This document shows, piece by piece, positions 53,209-62,513 of a DNA stretch of 64,000 nucleotides. A model generated the notes under the pieces. That model ran no database searches and was not told the origin of the DNA. It saw only the letters and a program-made list of their open reading frames with translations. Numbering within the stretch: the first letter of the stretch is position 1; the number at the start of each line of letters is the position of its first letter. Where the stretch lies: the NCBI GenBank assembly GCA_963702695.1, contig CAVPDS010000032.1, positions 386,590-450,589 on the forward strand, read 5' to 3'. The stretch comes from VAZQ01 sp963702695. GTDB taxonomy: Bacteria; Pseudomonadota; Alphaproteobacteria; Rhizobiales; Xanthobacteraceae. The position numbers and the translations under genes were made by a program.

Positions 53209-54380
53209 GTGTCCTGATCGACAAATCATTTATATTCTCGCGACGGTGACGCAAGGGAGGCGGGAATGGCGAAGGGTCGTGCGGTGGCGATCGTACTGGA
53301 AGCCGGTGAGAAGAGCGAATTGACGGCGCTGACGCGCAAGCACGGCGCGCCGCAGGCATTGGCGGAGCGGGCGCGCATCGTTTCTGGCTGCGGCCGCGGG
53401 GCTCAACAACAAGGAGATCGCAGGCAAGGTGGGTGTCTGTGCCGCAACTGCCGGCACATGGCGCAATCGCTTCGCGGAGAGCCGGATGGACGGTCTCTAC
53501 GACGAGCCGCGTCCTGGTGCGCCGCGCGCGATCGGCGACGATGAGATCGCGACTACAATCCGCAAGACGCTGGAAACGCGTCCGAAAGGCGCGACGCATT
53601 GGAGCTTGAGGAGCATGGCTAAGGAGATCGGCCACGCGCCCTCGACCGTGCACCGCATCTGGAGCGCCTTCGGGTTGCAGCCGCACCGCGTCGAGACCTT
53701 CAAGCTCTCCTCTGATCCGTTGTTCGTGGAGAAGGTGCGCGACATCGTCGGCCTCTACTTGTCGCCGCCAGAGCGCGCTGTTGTGCTGTGTGTCGACGAG
53801 AAATCCCAGGTGCAGGCGCTCGACCGCACGCAGCCGCTGCTGCCGCTGCGGCCCGGCCAAGTCGAACGGCGCACGCACGACTACAAGCGGCACGGAACGA
53901 CATCTCTGTTCGCGGCGCTCAACGTCAGGGCCGGGACCATCGTCGGCAAATGCATGTCCCGACACCGCTCCACGGAGTTCCGCAAGTTCCTTGACGAGGT
54001 CGAGCGCAATGTGCCCACCGATCTCGATATTCATGTCATCCTGGATAACTACGGCACCCACAAGACCAAGCTCATTCGCAACTGGTTCGCCAAGCGCCCG
54101 CGCTGGCACGTGCACTTCACGCCGACATCGGCCTCATGGCTCAACCAAGTCGAACGCTTCTTCGCGCTGCTGACCGAACGCGCACTCAAGCGCGGGGTGT
54201 TCCGCTCGGTTGCCGATCTCGAAAGCGCTATCAAAACTTACATCGAGGCCACCAATGCCGACCCCAAACCCTTCCGCTGGACCAAGACCGCTAACGACAT
54301 CCTGGCCAGCATCCAACGCTTCTGCCTGCGTACCCTCGCGGCAAACGCCTAGAATGAAACGGATTTAGGAATCAGGACAC
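53209..54380 (+). mobile_element. IS630-family element, copy 1 (1172 bp)
   Basis: Ends GTGTCCTGAT (53209) and ATCAGGACAC (54380) are exact inverted repeats, flanked on both sides by TA (53207-53208 and 54381-54382), the IS630 target duplication. Nearly identical to the element at 62514-63684 in opposite orientation. Confidence 0.93.
53266..54352 (+). pseudogene. IS630 transposase, frameshifted
   Basis: Compared with the intact copy at 62542-63627, this gene has one extra T in GCATCGTTTCTGG (about 53381-53383). The shift comes after residue 39 (AERARIV), and the correct frame resumes to the stop at 54352. The DDE catalytic parts (VLCVDEKSQ, VILDNYGTHK, NQVERFF) are intact beyond the shift. 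Not active unless frameshifting occurs; the other copy could supply transposase. Confidence 0.9.
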
Positions 54381-54617
54381 TAGGACGCATTCTGCAACTG
54401 GTTGCCAAGGGACCTGCTAAGCTTGCCGTGCAATGGAATCTCGCCTTGATCCGCGGCTGGAGAAAAGCTAACGCCGCCCTTGAAACGATAAACAAGAGCC
54501 AATCATGTGATGCAATCACAGGGCACTATATCGACACGAAGGCGCTTCAATACTTCGACAATCTGTACAAGGCGCGCGGCTGCGACGAGCATTAGCTATT
54601 CGTCGTCCTTTACAATT

Positions 54618-55586
54618 TTAACGGCCGCCGCAGGGACCAACATCTCGCGGATGGTACAGGACGCCATTCACGAGTTTGGCCCGACCTAACGGGATTAAAT
54701 ACATGTCATCCTCAGGGTTAGGGCAAGGACATCGTATCCATCCGGCCGGAATATAATTCTCCCGCTCGCGACGTGCGGCTTCGGCCTGACGACGTTCAGC
54801 TTCGGCCTGTCTCCGAAGCTTTTCTTGCCTCGCAGCCTCCTTTTGGTCCCGCTCGGCTCCGGCCGTACATGCCTGAGCCGCTTGCTGAACGGTGGAGGAA
54901 GGATTGCAATTCTCAATCTGCAATGTTTGGCAGTATGCCCTGCATTGCGATTGCGTACCTCCCGATAAATTGGCCAAAGACGCCGCACGTTCTTCGCAGG
55001 TACGAATCATGCCCTGACAGAACGATGGCACTTTGAGGGTGGCCTCTTTCACCCTCTTCTTTTCCGCTTCTTCTTCATTCCTCTTCTGAGCTGCTTTGGC
55101 CGCAGCCTCGCGCGCCTTGGCACGAGCTTCGTCTGCTTTCTGTTTCGCCTCTTGTAGCGCGCGAGGATCGGCAGCCCGTCCGGCCGGTACGCCGGAGGTG
55201 CCCTTCGTCACAGGTGGTGGGGAGCCCTGCTGTGGACAAATGAATTCCATGTTTACAATGGGTGTGCATATCCACTCGCGAGTGCCGTTGCATCGGTCCG
55301 TGTGCGTGCCGGGCTTTGCCCAGACGATGCCTCTCTTTCCATCTTGATCTTTTCCGACCTGTCGCCAGTAATAGACCGTGACTTCCTTGCCGCATTGATT
55401 TGTGAATTGCATGTCAAAAGCGGTCGTACCTGCCTGCGTTTCCCCGTCGTAGTGGAAACATCTGCACTCGTCTTGTGCCGCGACGCCCCGTGCAAAAAAC
55501 AAAATGATGAGACCAACTATGGCCGCGAAAACCGCGCGAACCGGAATGCCGAAATACGTCGGCGCGATTTGCGCTTGTGCTTTCAT
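54618..55586 (-). CDS. Secreted Cys-rich protein with coiled coil, unknown function
   Basis: The 322-residue product has a signal segment (VFAAIVGLIILFFARGVAAQ) and a Cys-containing beta domain (CRCFHYDGETQAGTTAFDMQ, YYWRQVGKDQ, WICTPIV). A charged helical stretch of about 50 residues (EAKQKADEARAKAREAAAKA) and a second Cys-rich part (CRAYCQTLQIENC, CPCPNPEDD) follow. Fourteen or so cysteines suggest periplasmic disulphides. It diverges from the DUF1036/DUF4189 region; the shared style (Cys, AEA-rich coils) suggests related roles. Confidence 0.68.
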   Translation of the reverse strand: MKAQAQIAPTYFGIPVRAVFAAIVGLIILFFARGVAAQDECRCFHYDGETQAGTTAFDMQFTNQCGKEVTVYYWRQVGKDQDGKRGIVWAKPGTHTDRCNGTREWICTPIVNMEFICPQQGSPPPVTKGTSGVPAGRAADPRALQEAKQKADEARAKAREAAAKAAQKRNEEEAEKKRVKEATLKVPSFCQGMIRTCEERAASLANLSGGTQSQCRAYCQTLQIENCNPSSTVQQAAQACTAGAERDQKEAARQEKLRRQAEAERRQAEAARRERENYIPAGWIRCPCPNPEDDMYLIPLGRAKLVNGVLYHPRDVGPCGGR

Positions 55587-55768
55587 TGCGATCGTGCCCC
55601 TATCTCACGCTAAATGCCGGGCGAACTCTGGCAACGTATAACTGCATCATATTGGACTGAATTAATTCAATCATCAATTGGGATTTTGCCAGTTCGCAAC
55701 CTCGCTGCCCAAGCCACATCAGCGGGATAAGGCCCCGCAGATTTTCAACCAAAGCGATTGCAAGCGAG

Positions 55769-56431
55769 GTGCCTCCCGCATATGCTTCTGCTCGGTCAAT
55801 TGGGTTGGGTGCTGCTGTGTCCCGAATCCCACTCTCAGGCCGGGCAAGATTCGCCCCATGGTGGGCCGCCATAAGCATTGTTGCGCTGGCGGGGACGTTC
55901 GTACATCCGGCACGAGCGCAAGTAATAAAATTCGAGTTAAGCAAGTATACGGTGGATGGGCTGCCATTGGGCGGCACAGTGTACCCCGAAAGTTCAACGT
56001 ACAAGGAATACACTTGCGAGGCTAGTACGCAATTCCAAGGATTTACTCAATGCAGACGGAAGAAAACTGAAAGCAAGCCCGGTGGTGATGTCACGGCCAC
56101 GACGACGATCTACCATGCTGATGACGGAACCGTCGCATACGTCAACCGCTTCATAGAACCTGCGTTCTTCACTCCCAAAGAGATTGAGGACGAAATCAAT
56201 CGGCTCTCCACGAAATACGGTCAGAAGGCTCGCGTCTTGGAGGCTCAACGGCGGCCGGGAATTCCGCAAGCCCGAATTGCGAGTTGGGGTTCGCTACAAC
56301 TGAGTCCGCTGACCGCGCCCGACATGGCGATTCAGCGACAAGGACGAAGCCCCAGCAAGGGCATATTGGCTGACTTTCTGGCAGACTTCACACGCTCCGC
56401 GCAACTCAATCTTCCAGTTTACACGATTTAG
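55769..56431 (+). CDS. Secreted protein, possibly the N-terminal part of a stop-interrupted gene
   Basis: The 220-residue frame begins at GTG 55769 and has a signal segment (WWAAISIVALAGTFVHPARA, about 31-50). A beta-rich domain with two Cys (YTCEASTQFQGFTQCRRK) follows. It ends at TAG 56429-56431. The same frame remains open for a further 429 codons beyond this stop, so this may be the front half of one longer protein. Not recognised. Confidence 0.55.
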   Translation: MPPAYASARSIGLGAAVSRIPLSGRARFAPWWAAISIVALAGTFVHPARAQVIKFELSKYTVDGLPLGGTVYPESSTYKEYTCEASTQFQGFTQCRRKKTESKPGGDVTATTTIYHADDGTVAYVNRFIEPAFFTPKEIEDEINRLSTKYGQKARVLEAQRRPGIPQARIASWGSLQLSPLTAPDMAIQRQGRSPSKGILADFLADFTRSAQLNLPVYTI

Positions 56432-57718
56432 GGAGACTTCGGCTTTGTATGGATCGCGAGCTTTGACGAACGGGGCCGTGGCAAACTTCGGTTCTTTGCA
56501 ATCAACGCAAGTCGTTTGTCAGCAGCGCGTCAAGAGAGCACGCGCGAAGCTCAGCGTCCACCACAGCCGAACCCGGCGAGCGCGCGCGCCGAACAAGAAA
56601 GCAAGGACCGTGCAGCGGCCGAGGCACGTCGTAAACAGCAGCAAGAGGTCGCGCGGCAATTGGAGGAGTGTGGTGAATCTTGCTCCGATAAGCCAGAAAT
56701 CGACAAGTTGCGACGCGACACCTTGGAGGCGTTGGAGCAGCAAAAACTCGCGGCCGACGACGCGGCCAGTTTTGTCGCTGCACTCGGAAACGAAGAGGCG
56801 CTGACGACCTACATTTCGTCATGCGCCGTGAAAAAATGTGAATTTAGAAATGAAGCAATTGCAGAACGTGATACCCTTCGCCGAGCCAAGGAGAACAAGG
56901 TGGCTGCGGATGCGGAGGAAAGGCAATTTAAGTCCGCACGGGGCAACATATCAGCTTTGAAAAAGTATGCCGCGGATTGTCAGGTCTGCGCATTCGCGCG
57001 ACAAGCAGCACAAGAAATCGATGAGGCTTCCTCCAAGGCTGAGAACTCGCTGTTTAAGTTCAAGGTGTGCAACAATGACTATTCCGAGGTGAGTATCGCG
57101 GTTGCGGGGAAGAGAGATTCAAACTCAAACATGTTGATAGCCGAAGGCTGGTGGAATTTATCTTCTGGGGAATGCAAGGTCATTGGAACCTTTGCAAAAG
57201 GACATTTCTACTACACTGCCTACTCCTTTTCTCGCCGCGCCTACTGGCCGAAGAAGGAATACCAAGCCAAGTTCTTTTGCATCCCGGACCAGAAGTTTAC
57301 ACTCTTGCTTTACGATGGTCACGAATGCACGGGCGTGAAAAGGGGATTTGCAGAGGCACAAGTCAGCAGCCCGGAGCAACCGTGGAACCTCAACTCTGTG
57401 CCGTGGAGTTACTCAGCTTTAGCGTATTCGCCTAACAATAATAGTTGGGGATGGGGCACTGGCTATTCTTCCAGACAAGACGCAGAGAACCGTGCCATGC
57501 AAGAATGTCTCCGTCACGCGGGCGATTGTCGTGTAGGACAACGGATGAGGGACGATTATTGTCTGGCCTTGGCATCTGGTAGCAATGATAACGGACGTGT
57601 TCTTGGTTGGTCCACGGAGGCAAAGAACTATTCTGATGCACGAATTGAGGCTAGGCAGAACTGTCGAAACCACGGCGGCATCAGTTGCGCGATAGTGAGC
57701 GAGTCCTTTAGCCCGTAG
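56432..57718 (+). pseudogene. DUF1036 + DUF4189 protein lacking its own start, in frame after an amber codon
   Basis: The frame runs from the codon after TAG 56431 to 57718. It has a helical N-part (AEQESKDRAAAEARRKQQQE), a Cys-containing middle, then a DUF1036-like domain (KVCNNDYSEVSIAVAGKRDS ... GWWNLSSGECKVIG). A DUF4189 domain completes it (WSYSALAYSPNNNSWGWGTG, with YSDARIEARQNCRNHGG). The first near-start codon is TTG 56516 without a ribosome site, and there is no signal peptide although both domains are normally exported. It is best explained as the C-terminal part of the preceding gene. Confidence 0.65.
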
Positions 57719-58228
57719 CGCAGGAATGTCCAAGCGTCGTTGATACCGGCAAAGCGTGCGCCGCAGATCGGCATGGTCGTTTGGCGAAGTGGTTTGCATC
57801 TGTCGCTCGGCAGGCCCCGACAATTCAGTCGAGTTATGCGCGAGCAAGCGACGCAAGCCGCTTCCATGCGTGTCACAACCGCAGCGTTCTCGATGCTGGT
57901 CCCGCATCTTGGCCTCGCCGTTGCGCGAGGTGCTCAGCAGTCGAAGGGCCAACGGGCTGCGGCTTGCAGGTTCGTCTCATTTTTGCCCGGCAGCTCTGTT
58001 GGACAACGAAACGCACCGACCGTTCTTTGCGGCCGGGTGCGTTTCACTTGTGCCCGTCAAATCGGCACAAGTGCGGTGTCATGCTCCGGGACCAACCGGT
58101 GATTTGCGTCCGCTCGATTGATTTTTTGAGGTTTTTGGCATAGGTTATTTGACGAATTTGAGAGCCGCCGCGAGCGCATTGGGCGTAACCGGAAGGCTGT
58201 CCCCCTCAACATTCATCGGAGTGTCGCT
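57719..58228. other. Gene-free stretch with a hairpin
   Basis: No convincing gene: open frames have no domains. It contains the 10-bp perfect inverted repeat described at 58045 and lies before the excisionase-like gene. Confidence 0.4.
58045..58073. repeat. Perfect 10-bp inverted repeat
   Basis: CACTTGTGCC (58045-58054) and GGCACAAGTG (58064-58073) around CGTCAAATC. Could be a terminator stem (no T-run) or a protein-binding site. Confidence 0.55.
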
Positions 58229-58507
58229 ATGCGCGAGGCCGCAAGCCCGCGCGAGACCGCGAAGGCGTTCTCGCTGCCGGAGCATCACATTCGCCGATGG
58301 ATACGCGAGGGACGCATTGTTCCTCGCGCTGTTGGTCGGCGTTCGCTTGTCCTCTTTTCCGAGGTTCGCGACGTGATCGCTGCAATGCCTCCCGTCAAGT
58401 CGTCACGCCGCCGGGTTCCGCACGCCGTTTCACTGCGCAGGTTGGTGCATATTTCGCATCGTCGCCGAAGCAACGGGGCAAGCGAACTATTTTTGCTGGT
58501 TGGTTAA
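58229..58507 (+). CDS. Excisionase/MerR-like helix-turn-helix protein
   Basis: The 92-residue protein has a small winged-helix core, SPRETAKAFSLPEHHIRRWI then REGRIVPRAVGRRSLVLFSE. This is the DNA-binding-domain pattern of excisionases and MerR-type proteins, followed by a basic tail. GGAG precedes ATG 58229 by seven bases. Consistent with a mobile-element origin of this region. Confidence 0.75.
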   Translation: MREAASPRETAKAFSLPEHHIRRWIREGRIVPRAVGRRSLVLFSEVRDVIAAMPPVKSSRRRVPHAVSLRRLVHISHRRRSNGASELFLLVG

Positions 58508-58524
58508 CAGGCCAGCAGGCTAGA

Positions 58525-58707
58525 CTAGTGCACCGTGCGCGCCGTCTCCGGGCCCGGGCACAGGATGCGGGTTGCGACCTCGAACCGATCGTCCAGAGGA
58601 ATCCGCTCGTCAAGCAAGAATGCCGCGGCACTCTTGTCGACTTGCGCCGCTTCGCAGCACCAGCAGGTCTGCTTCCAGCGAACGAACGGGGGTCGCATCT
58701 TTTCCAT
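58525..58707 (-). CDS. Possible 60-residue Cys-containing protein
   Basis: The frame reads MEKMRPPFVRWKQTCWCCEA then LDERIPLDDRFEVATRILC. CxCC plus a later Cys could bind zinc. The ribosome site is poor and no family is known. Kept at low confidence because its composition is more protein-like than its neighbours. Confidence 0.3.
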   Translation of the reverse strand: MEKMRPPFVRWKQTCWCCEAAQVDKSAAAFLLDERIPLDDRFEVATRILCPGPETARTVH

Positions 58708-60162
58708 GCTGCGAGCTTAGCAGATCGCGGCAGCACGCGCCTCTGTTGGTGCGATATGCCGCGCGAGTATGGTTTCCGTTCAGTCCTGGCGATCGAAGAG
58801 CCTGGACCGATCTCCACCCTCGGCCCCTTCGTTACCGCGTCGAGCCGCTTTCGCTAAAATTTTAGGGTCTTCGTGGAATCGAGTGGGCGGATTTTGCGCT
58901 GAAGGCCTGACAAAGCCTCGGATTACCTAGGGATTATGCATTTCGGTCGGATGTGGATTTTGGCAACAATGTTGGATGGCAGGAAGATCGAAGCGAGGCC
59001 GGCGGCTATGGGATACGTATTCGTTCCCTGGTTTTCGGCCGGCACAAACAGTGCGTGGCGTCTTCGGTGATCCGAAGGCGCGGGTGATCACGCTCAAGCG
59101 GCGCTCAAAAAAACCGCGTGCGGCTGCTGCGGTCGCATCCAGATGGGCTGGTACGATCGCAAGGTGCGCCGGGTGCGCGATCTGTCGTGCGGCGACACGC
59201 GGATATTTCTGGACGTGGAGGTGCGGCGGGTTGATTGCCGCCGTTGTGGCAAGGTGAAGCGGGAGCGGCTCGACTTTCTGGCTGACAATCCGCTCTACAC
59301 CAAGCGCTTTGCATACTATGTGGGCCGGCGCTGCCGGGCGGCGACGATCAAGGACGTGGCGAAGGAGTTGGCGCTGGATTGGCACACGGTCAAGGCGCTG
59401 GACATGCAATACATGGAAGCCCAGCTCAAGCGTGCGGGCACGCCAGGTCCGACGGTGATCGGCGTTGACGAGATATCGATCCGCAAAGGCCACACCTACC
59501 GGATCGTAGTCAGCGACCTTATGCGCGGCCGGCCGATCTGGTTCGGCGGGACTGATCGCTCGGAGGCAAGCATGAGCCAGTTCTACACCTGGCTCGGCGG
59601 GAAGAAGATTTCGCGGATTCGCCTGGCGGTCATGGATATGTGGAAGCCGTTCCGGCTGGCGACCAATGCACATGCGCCGCAAGCCGCGATTTTGTTCGAC
59701 AAGTTCCATGTGATCCGTCATCTGGGCGAGGCCTTGGATGCAGTCCGCAAGAGCGAATATGCGAGGCTGGCAGGCCGCCAGCGGCGCTACATCAAGGGCC
59801 AGAAATACACACTGCTGTCGCGCCGGGAGAACCTCACGCTGGACGGCAGGAAGGCGTTGAAGACGTTGTTGGCCGCGAACAAGCGGCTCAATACGGCCTA
59901 CGTTCTCAAGGAGAGCTTCGGCCAATTGTGGAGCTATGAACGCGAGGGCTGGGCTCGGCGGTTCTTCGAGCAGTGGCGCGCAGGCCTCAAGTGGCAACGG
60001 CTCAAGCCTTACGAGAAGTTCGCCGCGATGATCGACCGCCATTGGGATGGCATCGCGGCCTATTGCCAACTGGAAAACAAGGTCTCGCTCGGCTTCGTCG
60101 AGGGGCTCAACAACAAAATCCGCGTGATCCAACGCCGGGCTTACGGCTTGCGAAACGAAGAT

Positions 60163-61061
60163 TGCAGCTCGGCGATGGCCGCGATAGAGCTTCTTGCGGA
60201 AGGCGACCCGGTAGAACTCGTCCAGCATCGTCTTGTGGAAGCGCTCGCAGATGCCGTTCGTTTGCGGGCTCTTGGTCTTGGTGCGGCTGTGGTCGATGTC
60301 CTCGATCGCGAGATAGAGTTCGTACTCGTGCCGCTCCGGGTTGCCGCAGTATTCGCTGCCGCGATCGGTCAGCACCCGGCAGAGCGGGATGCCGTGCTCC
60401 TCGTAGAACGGCAGCACCCGGTCATTCAGCAGATCGGCCGCGGTGATCGCCGTCTTGACGTCGTAGAGCTTGGCGAAGCCGACCTTGGCGTAGGTGTCGA
60501 TGAAGGTCTGCTGGTAGATGCGGCCCACCCCCTTCAGCGTGCCGACATAGAAGGTGTCCTGGGCACCGCAGTAGCCGGGACAGGCGCTGTCGAACTCGCC
60601 ATGGGCTTCCTTGTCGGCCTTCGCCTTCTCCAGCGCGGCGAGTTGTCCTCGGTCAGGATCAGGCCATCCTGCGCCACCTTGGCCTCCAGCGCCTTCAGCC
60701 GTTTGGCCATGGTGTTGAGGTCGTGGCGGACCCAGACGCCGCGGACGCCGGTGGGCGAGACCGGCTGCCCTCCTTGGCCAGCTCGTTGGCCATGCGGGTA
60801 TGTCCCCAGGCCGGCTGCTCCAGGGCCAGCTCGAGGATGCGCCGCTCGACCGCCTCGGCCACCCGGTTCTTCGGGTTCGGCACCCGGCGCGACATCTCGA
60901 TCAGCGCCGCTTCGCCGCCCTTCTCGTACAGCTCCTTGAACCGGTAGAAGCTGTCGCGGCGAAAACCCCATGATCCGGCAGGCCTGGCTGACGCTGCCCA
61001 GCTGCTTCGCCAGCTCCAGCACGCCGACCTTGTTGCGGATGATCTTCTCGTCTCTCGTCAT
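60163..61061 (-). pseudogene. IS481-like transposase remnant
   Basis: Begins MTRDEKIIRNKVGVLELAKQ, like copy 1, but has several frameshifts (after IMGF near 60970, and near 60650 and 60770). The frame of YQQTFIDTYAKVGFAKLYD and VLTDRGSEYCGNP then runs to DEFYRVAFRKKLY, where a further one-base shift occurs before the truncation. The C-terminal 60 or so residues are missing. Confidence 0.85.
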
Positions 61062-61183
61062 CGTGTCGTCTCCATCCGCCGAGGCGGGGCGCTTCGCCAC
61101 CCCGACCGCTCCGCGCCCCGCCTCGGCTATCGTTGTGCCAGGGGGCCAGGACACCACTGCAAGATTAAGTCTTAGCTAACGCA
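60163..61183 (-). mobile_element. Truncated second copy of the 1228-bp IS481-like element
   Basis: Its right end (GATTAAGTCTTAGCTAACGCA) is identical to that of copy 1. Its left end starts inside the transposase gene at TGCAGCTCGGCG, so about 207 bp including the left inverted repeat are missing. GAT occurs on both sides (60160-60162 and 61184-61186), and the ISL3 gene is otherwise continuous across it. Confidence 0.85.
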
Positions 61184-61252
61184 GATTATCTGCGGCTGAA
61201 AATCCTGACCTGCATGCTGCCGGCCTTATAGCCGTTTCGGGATCAAGGGCCC

Positions 61253-61663
61253 TCGCGCATCAGGTTGCGGTGACTTGTTCAAGCCAAAGCGCTTCAACAA
61301 ATTCCGCAGCACCAGCTGTGCATCCTCGCTGTGGACATGATGGACAACGCAAGCGCGTTGCCCACATGCCACAGCGACAACGTCAACAGCAGGCAGCTGA
61401 TCGAAATTGCCGGAAAATCACCCACACGACTTCACGATGAAGCAAATTTTAATTATCGGCTTGAGTTGTCGTTAGTCAAGACCGCCGAACCGCGAGCATA
61501 CCAGTGTCGCGGCGGGCTTGATCCGACTCGCGAATTCCGCATCGGGGTAGCGGCCGGGGTAACAGACCTTGTCGGGGCCACCGGCGAGCGCTGCAGAGCT
61601 ACCATCGAGCTACGGGGTAGCATCGCGGTAGCGGCCGTTTCGCAAAACATGATAGGGGCCCTA
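61253..61663. other. Gene-free stretch between IS elements
   Basis: A 116-codon plus-strand frame from 61331 has no domain or ribosome site. GGGTAGC(A/G)(T/G)CGC-type short repeats occur near 61550-61650 (GGGGTAGCGGCC, GGGGTAGCATCGC, GGTAGCGGCC). No gene is assigned. Confidence 0.35.
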
Positions 61664-62511
61664 GAGCCTGTCCTCAATTGAGCCAGATGATAGCAGCCGC
61701 GAGGTGGATTGCGGCGAGGAAATTTCTGGCGGTTTTGTCGTACCGGGTGGCGATGGCGCGGTATTGCTTGAGCTTGCAGAAGAAATTCTCGATGAGGTGG
61801 CGGGCCTTGTAGGCGTCTTTGTCGAAATCGCGTTGAACCTTGCGGTTGCTCTTGGGCGGGATCACGAACGACTTTCCCCGTGCGAGCAACGGCTCGATCA
61901 CCCGCGCGTCGGCATCGAAGGCCTTGTCTGCCAGCAAAGTCTCGGCCGCCATATCCGGCAGCAGCGCGTCGGCCCCTTCCAGATCATGGGCTTGGCCCGG
62001 CGTCAGGATGAAGTCCAGCGGATTGCCCAACGCGTCGACAAGCGCATGAATTCTTGGTGCTCAGCCCGCCCTTGCTGCGCCCGATCGCCTGGTCTTCGCC
62101 GTCTTTTTTTGCGCGCCGGCACTGTGCTGATGCGCCCGCACGATCGTGCTGTCGATCATGGCATACTCATTATCCGCATCGCTCGCCAGCATCTCAAACA
62201 GCTTCTTCCACACTCCGCTCTTGGCCCAGCGAGAGAAGCGCGTATGTATCTTGATCGGGTCGCCAAAGCGTTCGGGCAAGTCCCGCCAGGGGATGCCGGC
62301 CCGATAACGGTAGATCACCGCCTCTACAAACAGCCGATTGTCCTTGGCTGTTACCCCCACATGCCCTTCACGTCCGGGCAACATATCCTCGATCCTGTCC
62401 CATTGATCGTCCCGAACGGCGTAGCGGCGCATCTGTCAGCCTCCGAATCAGCTGACCGCCTATGAATCACGCAATAATATGCTGGGGAATCCTCTAATTG
62501 AGGACAGGCTC
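61664..62511 (-). mobile_element. IS5-family (IS427-group) element, 848 bp
   Basis: Ends GAGCCTGTCCTCAATT (61664) and AATTGAGGACAGGCTC (62511) are exact inverted repeats, flanked by TA (61662-61663 and 62512-62513). It holds a two-frame transposase gene. Its right TA is also the left TA of the adjoining IS630 copy. Confidence 0.9.
61674..62432 (-). pseudogene. IS5-family transposase, two-frame with an extra base
   Basis: Frame A (62432-62061) has MRRYAVRDDQWDRIEDMLPG and MIDSTIVRAHQHSAGAQKK. At a seven-A run (62104-62110, minus sense) a -1 slip gives DGEDQAIGRSKGGLSTK, the usual IS427-group fusion. A further inserted base near 62051 (GAATTC where GAATC is expected) breaks that frame before ALVDALGNPLDF. 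Frame B then continues to the stop at 61674 (TLLADKAFDADARVI, RHLIENFFCKLKQYRAIATR). Probably inactive. Confidence 0.85.
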
Positions 62512-62513
62512 TA

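Larger units (their letters stand above)
53086..54595 (+). pseudogene. Hypothetical gene split by an IS630 element
   Basis: Exons-like pieces 53086-53208 and 54383-54595 join in frame across the IS (one TA removed) to give 111 residues. The joined product runs MNIAVKGLKHAAPGPYLGFA to IDTKALQYFDNLYKARGC. The first 41 residues (GFALQPVRFCFHLLDSPKGA) recall the opening of a protein seen near defence loci, from memory only. GAGG precedes ATG 53086. It runs divergently from the HipA-type gene and could share its operator region. Confidence 0.6.
58976..61231 (+). pseudogene. ISL3 transposase, A7 frameshift and C-terminal interruption
   Basis: The N-terminal part (RRLWDTYSFPGFRPAQTVRG, 58976 to about 59110) passes at a run of seven As (59107-59113) into the -1 frame. 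That frame then carries the zinc-binding CGCCGR and the catalytic domain (GVDEISIRKG, LFDKFHVIRH, GFVEGLNNKIR). After RNED at 60162 the IS481-like fragment intervenes. The last codons, YLRLKILTCMLPAL and stop, follow at 61187-61231. The gene is therefore inactive; the A7 site may be programmed slippage or mutation. Confidence 0.85.
58865..61252 (+). mobile_element. ISL3-family element interrupted by an IS481-like insertion
   Basis: The ISL3 transposase gene runs from 58976 to 61231 with a 1021-bp insertion near its end. Proposed ends GGGTCTT (58865) and, reversed, GGGCCCTT (61252) are only weakly complementary, so the boundaries are approximate. Confidence 0.6.

Noticed and set aside
58927..60528. 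533-codon minus-strand frame
   Set aside because: Its first quarter is real IS481-like transposase remnant, but the rest is the antisense of the ISL3 transposase.
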